Shown here: positions 10,961 through 20,764 of the stretch, piece after piece | Layout of the letters: every line of letters begins with the position of its first letter | Position numbering within the stretch: position 1 is the stretch's first letter | Assembly (NCBI RefSeq): GCF_003573695.1 | Contig: NC_039359.1 | Span: 141,257,112 to 141,321,111, forward strand | Reading direction: 5' to 3' | Source: Papaver somniferum | Lineage: Eukaryota > Streptophyta > Magnoliopsida > Ranunculales > Papaveraceae | DNA length: 64,000 bases | Notes under the pieces: generated by a model | The model's database searches: none | What the model was told of the DNA's origin: nothing | The model's input: only the letters and a program-made list of their open reading frames with translations | Translations under genes and position numbers: made by a program

Positions 10961-12189
10961 TTATCTTTCCCTAAAAGGCTGTCATAGATGAAATCATAAA
11001 GATAACTTAAAATGCATTTCATAAACCATAAAAGTAGTCATTCACAAACCATAAACGTAATGTACGAACTTAAAAGCCGATCCAAACCACATAATCCAGC
11101 ACAAACTATAGCACACATCTAAGTTAAACCATTGTCATCTATTTCTTTCCTTTGACTTTAAGACGACTAGCGCGGGTTTGACGAAGACCTTCAGCTTCTT
11201 CCTCTTCATCTTCGGCACCTTTAGCTTCAGCTGCAGCGCTCGATGAAGCTCTAGTTCTTTTAACACCCTTTGTTACTCGTTTCTTTTGCTCCCCAAACTT
11301 GGATGAATATTCTTCATTATCAATGTTATCAACTAGGTCTCTGGCCTCTTTTACCTTCTCAACTGGCACCGGTTGTCCACTCCTGACGCATGATGTTAAA
11401 AACTTGGAAACACGCTTGAACCTTTTCACCTGTTTTAATACATGACATAAGGGTTATTACATAAGATTTATAGCATAATTATTGAACGAAAATAAAATAA
11501 GAATACACACCAGTCTATCGTAACCACTTGGCTTGTCTTTGATGATACAATTATAAGTTGTCGCCTCAGAAATAGACTTTGACTTCAGTTCACGGATAAC
11601 AAAGAGATGGGATACCGAACGATACCAAGTCATATATCCGGGAACAGTTTCATAACCTCTAGTGACAACTCTTCGACCAGGGTTGATAATGTAATCAGTC
11701 CTCTTATCCCAGTGTTCTGGTACGGATGGTGGACCTGAGTGAACTATCGTCAAAGTGTCACCACTAGAGGAGTATTTATCCAACTCCAGACGACATTTAC
11801 CATCATTAACAACTTCCATTGGTATTTGTTAGACATAACCATTTTTCCGCATCACCCTTGATGGGTTGTACATCACATAACCTATGGGGTGCCACAACGG
11901 TCCAAAATAAAGGAACAAGTCCGACCTACCGTTTATATGTCCATTATCTCGGTCTTCCTTATATGGATCAAAGCATACATCTGAGGTATGCATTTGATCC
12001 AAAACCTCCCTCATGCGAATCAACTGCGGTTCTTTTGACCTAGAACGTTGTCTTCAAACATCCACCTTGTTCCTCTAGGAGTACCTTTAAGCCACTCAGT
12101 TTTCTCGGTCGCCAACTTTAGGATAGGGAAGTGCTCATAGATCCATGTTTGTATATATACAAACACAACTATTAGGAAAGTGAGTCTAA

Positions 12190-12760
12190 CAATATTGTTC
12201 AAAATCGGAAGCCTAGGTATTTACAGTCCTTCCGAATACATACATTCAGAAGAAATCTAACTAACTCACCCACCGAATACGACATACTCGAAAGACAATC
12301 ATATTTCTTTTCTACCGAATCTACATCAAATGTACCTCAGTAAACTCTAGTTTGAACTACATATAATCGGAAGCAAAGTCAAATACTGGTTCCCTGAATA
12401 TATCATATTCAGATATATAAAAAAAAATTAACCTACCGAATGAGAAACATTTGGACACAGAAGAGTCTGAGTTTTTCACAGTATAATCGGAAGAAAACAC
12501 AACACATGTACTTACGAATACTCAATATTCGGAAAAAAAAATAAAACAATAAACCTACCGAATATGCAACATTTAGACACAGTATAGACTGAAGTGTTCA
12601 ACCTGAATAATCGGAAGGTAAGTTTAACTATGGAAAACGTATCTGACGAATACTAACATTCGGGAGACCTAAACATATGTTCCTACCGAATATTCTTTAT
12701 TTGGTAGACAAAAAAATCTTAGTTGTTAATCATATTTTATACCGAATAAGCATAATTATT
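12190..12760. repeat. ATTCGG...CCGAAT inverted-repeat units, middle block
   Basis: About nine further units lie in the long gap between the C-terminal and PMD-core exons of the minus-strand gene, for example beginning near 12205, 12244, 12365, 12408, 12484, 12527, 12609 and 12656. Arms have drifted but the paired AATCGGAAG / CTTACGAAT or ATTCGG / CCGAAT ends and 35-45 bp spacing are kept. The flanking exons contain none. Confidence 0.8.
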
Positions 12761-14219
12761 AATGGAGTAATAGAGATGATAAAAACCTGCAATAGACACA
12801 CGTTCCCTCCAACTTGGCTGGTTGTTAGCCTCAACGCCTTTCTCAACTCTTCCGTCAAATATGCAAGGCATGTCGTGCCCTAAGAGTAATCACCGAATTC
12901 ATGGAGAGGATCAAGAAGTTGTATAAGGTTGGAGTCAATACGGTTTCCAGTAGTATTGGGAGAAATGACACATCTCAATACACAAAGGAGATAGGCGGTG
13001 GGCTGCTTGGTTCACTTGCTCATCGGTTAATGTTCCCTTCTGTTCTTTAGCCAAAGTGCCTCGGTACATGCTCATCAATTTGTTGATGTTGATCTGTCTT
13101 GTTTTGTAAGACGCATGCCTCATGAACTCAGTTGTTGTTGTCTCCTCATCCCAACCTAAACACTTTTTAGTTAGAACATAAAGTTGTGTCCAACTTAACT
13201 GCTTTGTATAGTTTAATTTGACAGCTCTGCCTTGGATAGGGAGGTTAAGAATCTGCAGAACATCATCCGGGGTAATCGTCATTTCCCCAAAAGGCATGTT
13301 GAAGGTGTCGGTCTCAGGATACAATCTCTCCACAAATGCAGAAATATCCACACGGTCATGTTCCAACAAAGAGTTCTCAACAGCAGGATATAACCCCGAG
13401 TTCTCTATAATTGTCTTGAACCTTTCACATTCACCGTAAAGGACATTCCAACATTTTCTTTTGTGGGGCGGTGTGTTTGAGAAGACGAACAACATTTTGA
13501 TGAAACTATTAAAAACATGACAAATGTTTAGAGTAAATGTTACGATAGAACACATAGACAATACGATGAAAAAATATACGATTAATATTACCTCGGTTTC
13601 GTATACATCTTTGGCCCAGGAGTCTTTGTATCCAAATAACAATCTTCCTCCATCCTCCGGTATCCCAAGGATTACGCCTTTAGGAATATCCTTCACCTTC
13701 AAGTGGTCAGGGACAACATGTGATGCTTTTTTAGCAATATCCTACTTTTCACCTTGTACACCTTTTTTGCCTCTCTTGGTACCACTAGGTTCTCCTCCTT
13801 CTTGGGTGGTACTTGGTTGTCCTTTTTCTTGGGTGGTACTTGGTTGTCCTTTTTCTTGTACTACTGGAACAATTTCATCTCGTGGTTGTGTGGCACTTGA
13901 TACTTGAGTGGCTTGTGGAGCACTTGCATCTTCAGTGCCTTGACTTCCTTCTTGAGCAATTGTATTTTGAACTGGTAATGTGACCTGTGGAGCTCCAGTT
14001 TCTTGAACTTCTTCAGTGCCTTGTGTTGCACTTGGATCCACGACTTGTTGAGTGTTTTGTTGACCACTTGGTTCTACACCTTTATCTTGAGCACTTGAAG
14101 TTTCCTTAGAACTCCTTTCTCTCCTGGCACTAGTCGTAACTTTCTTTGTTCCTTTTACACGAGCCCCTAGGTCAGGTTGCTTAACTCGACTTTGCCTAAA
14201 CAACAAAAAAGCCGGAAAT

Positions 14220-14820
14220 AGTTTTAAAAACTACAGAATCGGAAAATAAAGTAAAAATGAAACACCCGAATTTACACATTAGGAAGCACAAAGAAAATCA
14301 ATGTCACCGAATACAAAACATTCGGCCTGTAAAACATAATATTAACTACCGAATATGCATCAATTGTAGTTCAGGAAACCCTAAAGTTTGTAGCCTATAT
14401 AATCGGACGTAAATAATTATATTTTCAACCGAATACACTATGGCCCCAAAATGTTTTCAGTTTGACGATTTTATATTCGGAAGTATATCACATACGATAA
14501 ACTTCCGAATATATACCGGCCCCAAAATTGGATTTTGCTAAAATCACCATTTTTGACTATTTATCAAAGAATACATTCGGTGGTAACATAATCTCTGAAT
14601 ACAATGCCTCTATAGCAATACATTCGGGAGTAAAAATAAATCCTAAACTCCGAATAAACCAAACAAAAGTTACAGGAAGAAATGGTTCCTGACATTCGGT
14701 AGTATACCTAAACAAACTATCTCTGAATACTCTCGATGTTCTTCAGAAATGAAGAACACGACTACATTCGGCAGTCTACAAAACATGCATATCTCCCGAA
14801 TCTGGTTAAAAACAGAAAAC
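14220..14820. repeat. ATTCGG...CCGAAT inverted-repeat units, right block
   Basis: About nine units fill the intron between exon 1 and the linker exon of the minus-strand PMD gene. Examples begin near 14236, 14279, 14318, 14402, 14474, 14573, 14621, 14694 and 14764. The unit at 14474-14510 still shows long arms (TATTCGGAAGT... ACTTCCGAATATA). The adjoining exons at 13742-14195 and 14888-15105 carry no units. Confidence 0.8.
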
Positions 14821-16282
14821 CCTAGATTTTTTTTTGGCGATTCATCGAATTGAAGCGACATAAACCCAAAAATTGTTAGAAGCTTACCTAATTGGAGCCA
14901 TCTGAAGTTGTCGGAGTGTTTGACTTTCAGATTCCCCGCCATCAACTACTCCAACCGCTGTAACTCCTTCGCCGTCGTCGTGGGGTTCTTCACGTTCTTC
15001 GTCACCAACAATCTCTTTATTTCGTGCTAAAATTCCAATTTTTGGATCGATACCGCGAGGAACGTTTTTAGTTCTAGGTCCCATGGGTTTATCTTTTGTA
15101 GACATCGTTGAAAAAAATGAATCGACGATGTTTTGATTTTACGATTCACGACGACGATAAGATGAATTGAAAAACAAGGGGAAAAGAAAAATCTCCACAA
15201 TCGGGAGTGAAGGGGAAGACCAGAAGAAGAAGAGTTGAAATGGGTTGAAAAGAATTTGATTTGATTTGGTTTTTATTTTCTTTTTACTGTAAGGGAATTT
15301 AGGTAACTTCAATGTTCTATAGGGTATCCTTTAATTGGTGCCCTTGGCTGGGTATAAATTTTTGGACCCTAATTCCTTTTGAATGGCCCCTAAAAATGCC
15401 AGGCTCTTTAACCAGGAGAAGACATCTATTTTCATTGGTTACAGCTCCATAAGTGGCTGCAGAGACGCTATTCTGAAGTAGTGGGTCTATATGGTTGTTG
15501 CCTGTTGCAATGACTGCAACATTGCTGCTCATTTTGGTGGTCTTTTCATAGTCCATTCCTAGTATCACCTTCACCTGAAAATTAAGAAGTGTCTTTCAGT
15601 GTTGCATTCAGATATAAGATAGATATCCAGAGAGATAATCAACCAATAGAAATCATTCACAATTGAATTTTACATTCAAATAAGGGGATAGTGTTGCATC
15701 CATCTACACATGGCTTCCACAATCAATTCACTGACATCATATTTAAAACTAACCAGAATTTTGGTGAAAAAATTCGTCCAAGCATCATCATCATCATCAT
15801 TCATACATGATACTTATATCCAGACCTAGTCAGACATTTGATGAAAAAAACTCCTCACAAATCGCAGCATCAACAATAATATGATTTTAACAAAATCCTC
15901 ACAAATCGCATCATCAACAATATATGATTTTAACCAACATCGTCAAATTAAAAAACCAAACGTCTTCATCGAGAATCAATTAAACAGTAAGCATCTAAAT
16001 CGTCTCGACAAAAAATTGATATCCAAAAAAAATCAAAGTCATAAAGAGGGATTTACCTCGGGAAACCTCTCTTCAAGATAAACCACACTTGAATTCTTCA
16101 CGATTAACTTCTCAATAAAGGAAGCAGCCGAATCCTCTACAAAAATAAGAAAATGTAGAACTGATTGGTACTTTAGGTTTATAGAACAAAGAATTTGACA
16201 TCGATCAAAAAAAAAGAATAGAGAATTTGATGATGACGAAGAAAAGAGAATTGGTTTTGATCATACCTTCTTCGTACGACAT

Positions 16283-16640
16283 TCTGAATCTTGTTTTCTT
16301 TACTCTTTCTTTTCAATATTTGCACCTCACACAATTTTCCCAGCAACGATTCTGTTTTCTTTACTCTTTCTTTTCAATTTTTCACGATTCCGACTATTTG
16401 GATTCCGACTTGCCTATGATTTATACAAGTTATAGGGTTCCGACTTGCCGGTGATTTTGACACAGATTTACGGATCGGTATACGGGGGAGAAGGTGATTT
16501 GTGGTTAGGCCACATGTAAGAGGGCTCTATTTAAGCCTGCCCATGATCCAATTAATTCTGGTACGTTGGATAACTCGGTCATATCTGTAGAGAATTCGGG
16601 TTATGATGTGGGTAAATTAGGCTAATACCCAACCCTGGAT
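16283..16640. other. Upstream region of the unknown minus-strand gene
   Basis: No gene is visible. The first part is the 5' flank of the minus-strand gene that starts at 16282, with a tandemly repeated CTGTTTTCTTTACTCTTTCTTTTCAAT-like stretch (near 16293-16320 and 16350-16380). Part of this flank is also present in the second copy at 53390-53790. The remainder, to about 16640, has no features I can support. Confidence 0.45.
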
Positions 16641-16819
16641 AACCCATAATATGAGGCCCTTAATTAAAAGAAGTTTAAATCTAGGCCCCGAGTTATTAAA
16701 ACACATCCATGCCCTTAATTAACACTATACTTTATATATTATTAAACCCCAAATTAAATAAAATTTAAATTTAAGCCCAAAATTATTAAATATAGGCCCA
16801 AAATTATTAAAGTATAGTG

Positions 16820-18420
16820 TGAATGTGTAAACATAAGTTACACATGCATATGACATGTGTATCCAGAAGTTACACATCCTTATGCCACGTGTAATGCAAA
16901 CACATCAAAAAAATAGACATAAAAAAGCGCATACAAAAATTACATGTATTACTTCAATATTCATTTACAATAATTTCTTAGCATGTGTAACTAGAAGTTA
17001 CACACACTTATGTCTATTGTAATTGAGAGTTACGTATGCATTTATCTAGTGTAATTGAGAGTTACACATGCATCTGATTTGTGTATTCAGCGTCAACTCC
17101 AATTCTAGCGAGACCATTATCACATTTAAGCAATTAGCTTTTATGAAGTTATCTGAAACCTGAAATATAACAACAAGCAATCAGTATTTATAAGATTAAA
17201 ATGAACAGTACATACAACAATGTATATTCAGTTCACCTACACGAAATCACATTCTATCATAAGGGTGAAATCAAGTAATTAAAAACCAGAGCTTAAGAAA
17301 CAACTCTGCTGCAAGTATTCATTTTTTTTGCAAACTCAAAACAAGTGCTCATCAAACACACCAAAGTATAAGCATATGCTACAGATACACATCCACATAG
17401 CATGTGTAACTCACAATTATAACTATCTAATTGAATCATATTCTATATATTTCAATTACACGAAATCACATTCTATCATAAGGGTGAAATCAAGTAATTA
17501 AAAACCAGAGCAGTTACACATCCATAAAGCTTGTGTAACTTGCATGGGTAATTTTTTGTTCATTTTAGCATGTTAATTACAAGATACTCATGCATCTGTC
17601 TAGTGTAATTCAGAGTTACACATGCATCCTACTTGTGTAATTACGAGTTACACAAGCATATAACATGTGTAACTAGAAATTACACATGCATCCTACTTGT
17701 GTAATGTGAATAAATGCGCAGTCTAGACATATAATTTGAAACTAAAAACAACAAGAGAGGGTTCTAAAAAGGTGTACCAGCAAGCAAAGACATGCCCTGT
17801 CTCATTTTCACCAAGCATAACTACAATCTGAGGATCAAGAAACTCTTCCTCCATGATATGAAGCTCAAGTTTCCCTATCTGCAATACGAAGTTAATGTCG
17901 AAAGATGAAGTCAATTTATGAACTATCGCATCCTTGACAAGGTGGTTAAACAATAAAGACTTCAAACACTTATGTAAACGGAAAAATAAACAGCCCAATT
18001 AGAAGCTTCGCCAATACTTTTCTCATACATTAAGACAACTGAAAGGCCTAATGATTCAGCTAATCCAGATTCTTCAATTATGTCTTTAGTTAATGATATT
18101 TCATAGTCAAACAAGCATTTATAGGTATAATAACAACTAAATCTCCTTCATTTAAATCAAATATGGACTTTACTAATATTGAATCTTAACTGTAGCATAA
18201 ACTGTTATCAAATAATTACCTATGACGACTGTCACCACCACTTTCTAACAAACGATCATCATGCATATAACATAGACTTTATATCCTATCCAATTAGCAT
18301 GTGTATATAAGTTACACATCTAATTAGCATGTGTAACTAGTAGCTACACATCTAATTAGCATGTGTATATATAAGTTACACATCTAATTAACACATATAA
18401 CTAGTAGCTACAAGTCCATT
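16820..18420. repeat. Dispersed GTGTAAC/GTTACAC palindromic repeats
   Basis: Motifs of the form GTGTAACTAGAAGTTACACA, often followed by TGCAT and then by AT-rich sequence and GTGTAATT, recur around 16815-16910, 16985-17075, 17400-17410, 17510-17545, 17580-17705 and 18297-18415. A second direct duplication of roughly 65 bp (containing ACGAAATCACATTCTATCAT) lies near 17240-17300 and 17460-17515. They flank rather than overlap the ABCE-like exon. They resemble the core of the 85-bp repeats further right. Confidence 0.8.
17778..17878 (-). pseudogene. ABCE/RNase L inhibitor exon fragment (Walker A region)
   Basis: On the minus strand an acceptor at 17879-17880 opens a frame reading GKLELHIMEEEF, DPQIVVMLGENETGH. 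This aligns with the second nucleotide-binding domain of ABCE (RLI) proteins, whose usual reading there is a GENGTGK-type Walker A loop. Here the Gly and Lys are replaced (GENETGH), so ATP binding would be lost. The frame ends at a donor-like GTACAC. ABCE proteins recycle ribosomes in the cytosol. Only one exon is present and it lies inside a transposon-like block, so it is most likely a captured fragment. Confidence 0.7.
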
Positions 18421-18659
18421 TATCTTTCCAAGTTACAACACTCTGCAAATATGATCAAATCATGAACTGTACAATGAACGTATAATGTATGTTGATGTAT
18501 ATAAGAAATCAAAGACCTGCTCCGCAGAACGATACATGGCATGACTATGCATTAAGATTCAGATACACCAGATTGGCCTCCAGCAATGAGCACGCAGTTC
18601 TGTACAGGAACTCCAGCATATTATGCCCCAGCGCGCAATGTAGTTACGATCTGAGACAA

Positions 18660-18935
18660 AATAAACAAACTTTTCAGTCAGCATTGTATTAAGATCAACA
18701 CCAATACTAAGCGTTGAAGCAACCTCTTCTGCTATCTTTTGCTTCTGTGCCTAAGCTACTCACAACGAAAAACTTCAAAAAGAATTTGAGTGCATTGAAT
18801 AGTATTTTTCCTTTTCATGGAAGAGTCAAGGGAGATAGTTTTAGGATAAATAATTGACCTGCTTTACTCGCTTTTTTAGCTAGATCATCATCCAAACTGA
18901 ATGATGGCCCTTTACTTAGAACAAGCTGGCCATAA
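18660..18935 (-). pseudogene. Unrecognised exon-like fragments with splice signals
   Basis: On the minus strand the stretch 18860-18930 reads GQLVLSKGPSFSLDDDLAKK up to a donor-like GTCAAT. The stretch 18668-18765 reads QKQKIAEEVASTLSIGVDL and is followed by a pyrimidine-rich TTTGTCTCAG acceptor, after which AGVPVQNCVLIAGGQSGV can be read near 18555-18615. The codon usage and borders look like captured exons of a host gene. I do not recognise the protein. Confidence 0.4.
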
Positions 18936-18985
18936 AGAAACTACCAACCAATGTTATCTAGTCATTCCAATATGCATGATATACC

Positions 18986-19410
18986 TTTTCATAAGAACCT
19001 GCAATATATAGAACATAAACTTTATATCCCAGGATGTGTAACTGCTAGTTACACATCCATATAACTACTCTTTTCATAAGAACCCGCAATATATATAACA
19101 TAAACTTTATATCCCAGGATGTGTAACTTCTAGTTACACATCCATATAACTACTTTTTTCATAAGAACCTACAATATATAGAACATAAACTTTATAACCC
19201 AGGATGTGTAACTGCTAGTTACACATCCATATAACTACTCTTTTCATAAGAACCTGCAATATATATAACATAAACTTTATATCCCAGGATGTGTAACTGC
19301 TAGTTACACATCCATATAACTACTCTTTTCATAAGAAACTGCAATATATAGAACATAAACTTTATATCCCAGGATGCGTAACTGCTAGTTACACATCCAT
19401 ATAACTACTA
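18986..19410. repeat. Five tandem copies of an 85-bp repeat with a central palindrome
   Basis: The unit starts at 18986, 19071, 19156, 19241 and 19326, exactly 85 bp apart each time. Each unit reads TTTTCATAAGAACC..., AACATAAACTTTATA..., then GTGTAACTGCTAGTTACAC, then ATCCATATAACTACTC. Copies differ at only a few positions. The central 19-bp palindrome is a version of the dispersed GTGTAAC/GTTACAC motif in the same block. Constant spacing points to recent unequal exchange. There are no variable spacers, so this is not a CRISPR-like array. Confidence 0.95.
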
Positions 19411-20764
19411 GTTAGTAGAAATCATCACTTACGAAATAACTTAAAACACATTCCCAAACTTGAATGGATACATAATCACCTAACTGAATGGACATAAGAA
19501 CAACAAGTATAAGAGTATCTAAAAAGAGCTCATCAAAATGAGAAACTCCATCAAATATTAATCAAATTCTTTGTAATTGATCACCAATATCAGCAACAGA
19601 AACTAAACATGGTTAACCTCTTTCTTCTCATATTCTCCTTTAATTTTATCCACTTATTACTCGACCTTCCCATCAAAATTATCACCACCACCGTTAATTA
19701 ACCCTGTAAAACCAAATTTAAATGTAAAAACCAACAAATCGAAACTAAAACAATAACAACAAAAACAAAAACGTGCCTAGATTCAAATTACATGAATCGA
19801 TTGATTCAAGAAAAATCATGTGTTTCCATCTCCGATCTCATTTGACGAGTAAAGGAGATTAAGATGCTCTGAGTTCATAAATAAACTTATATTTTCTATC
19901 GGAAATATAGGTTAAAAGTTAAATCAACTTTCAATTCGAAACCCTAGAAAATTTGTAGACAATTTTTCTTGAAAATTTCAATCTCAAAAGTGAGATCAAG
20001 ATGAAATAACTATAGATCTATGTTCTAATCATGTTTTGAATAAAGATTTCTAGATGAAATCAGACCAATTAGGTTTTTAAAAGTAAACAAAAAAAAAATT
20101 CTTCTGATTTCGATTTGGAAATCAACAAATTAGAAGTTTAAATTGAATGAAAAGATGAAGATATATCGAACTTATCTTTGTCATCATGATTTGATGATTA
20201 AATCTTCATTTCTAGTTGTTGTTGACGATTTTCATTCACTTTTCTTCACCGATATGCACTGAAATCGCAAGAACAAGAGTTGTTGAGGATATTGTTGTGT
20301 GAGAACTTGATTTTGGGAGATAAATCTTGTTTCAGATCCAGAAATGAAGAATTTGACGAGAAACCATATCTGCAGAAGAAAAAATCGTCTGGAGAAGAGA
20401 GGGAGAGAGAGAGACAAAATATGAAAATGAAAGTATCTTCTGATATTCCTCTTGTATAAATACTAAAGGGTATTTTTGGTATTATTAAAATTCGTAATAA
20501 TTAATTATGGGCCAAATCTGAATTTTTTTGATTTTTTGGGCCTAGCAATATCATTTTCCTAAAGTATGGAGTTGATAGGGGAGGATCCATTTAGTGGGGA
20601 TTTTATATGTTGAACCTATATATTAGGGGGTTCTAGTATTTTTCACATAGAGAAATGAAATACACTCGGATGCGGTTATTGATCCGGATTTGGATTCAAG
20701 TTTGGCCCATAAACGAGTTATCTCATATTCATCTAATATATATATGCTTGAGTTCATCTAAATT

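Larger units (their letters stand above)
11139..15105 (-). pseudogene. Plant mobile domain (PMD/MAIN-like) gene remnant in the transposon
   Basis: Exon 1 (14888-15105) starts with ATG at 15105 and ends at a GT donor in the Arg codon of MAPIR. A Thr/Gln/Ser-rich linker exon (about 13742-14195) has repeats of GQPSTTQE. The PMD core follows at 12935-13480, with ENSLLEHDRVDISAFVERL, PFGEMTITPDDVLQIL and NLPIQGRAV, the hallmark of PF10536-type domains. A C-terminal part at 11457-12120 carries RWMFEDNVLG, FGPLWHPIGYVMYNPSR and PGYMTWYRSVSHLF, and a basic tail lies at 11139-11429. In-frame stops at 13742-13744 and 11829-11831 and a frameshift near 12035 make it a pseudogene. PMD proteins occur both as host genes (MAIN, MAIL1) and inside transposons; the enclosing inverted ends place this copy in a transposon. 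Confidence 0.85.
9122..15403. mobile_element. DNA transposon with imperfect TIRs and a plant-mobile-domain gene
   Basis: The two ends are inverted copies of each other over roughly 40 bp: CCTGGCGTTTTTAGGGG at the left and, on the complement of the right end, CCTGGCATTTTTAGGGG, both followed by a CA-TCAAAAGGAATTAGGG-type stretch. Flanks share CTCTT directly, a short and imperfect target duplication (the flank pair reads CACTCTTA and CTCTTTAA). It sits within an exon of the minus-strand gene. Inside are a minus-strand PMD gene remnant, a short plus-strand exon-like frame near the left end, and many short ATTCGG/CCGAAT inverted repeats. I see no transposase catalytic domain. A MULE-like or other TIR class is possible; the superfamily is undecided. 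Confidence 0.75.
8803..16282 (-). pseudogene. Unrecognised host gene disrupted by a 6.3-kb DNA transposon
   Basis: Exon 1 (16267-16282) starts ATG TCG TAC GAA GAA, exon 2 is 16057-16136 and exon 3 starts at 15574, all with standard GT-AG borders and matching phases. The frame runs to 15404, where a transposon begins. On its other side the frame resumes at about 9120 and ends at TGA (8803-8805). Together the parts would give about 195 residues: an N-terminal half with EKLIVKNSSVV and AVIATGNNHIDP, an Ala-rich middle, and a Lys-rich C-terminus with a Cys-x2-Cys and His residues (KKCHECG... HTNEMH) that could bind zinc. I do not recognise the family. Apart from the insertion and a one-base difference at the target site, the frame is open, so the disruption may be recent or another intact copy may exist. 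Confidence 0.65.
16647..20560. mobile_element. Transposon-like block carrying gene fragments and palindromic repeats
   Basis: The two ends look like degenerate inverted repeats: ATATGAGGCCC...AAATCTAGGCCCC at the left and, on the complement of the right end, ATATTGCTAGGCCC...AGATTTGGCCCA. A 9-bp direct duplication is possible but imperfect. Inside there is no transposase. Instead there are short exon-like pieces with splice signals on the minus strand (an ABCE-like exon at 17778-17878 and unrecognised ones near 18000-18070 and 18660-18930) and many GTGTAACT...AGTTACAC palindromes. The whole fits a Pack-MULE-like or other non-autonomous element that captured host fragments. The boundaries and class are uncertain. 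Confidence 0.45.

Noticed and set aside
13218..13439. 73-codon plus-strand frame in the PMD exon
   Set aside because: Exactly antisense to the conserved PMD core, so it is a shadow frame.
18986..19410. CRISPR-like array (regular 85-bp spacing with palindromes)
   Set aside because: The whole 85-bp unit is repeated, with no variable spacers, and the DNA is from a plant nucleus. It is a tandem repeat.
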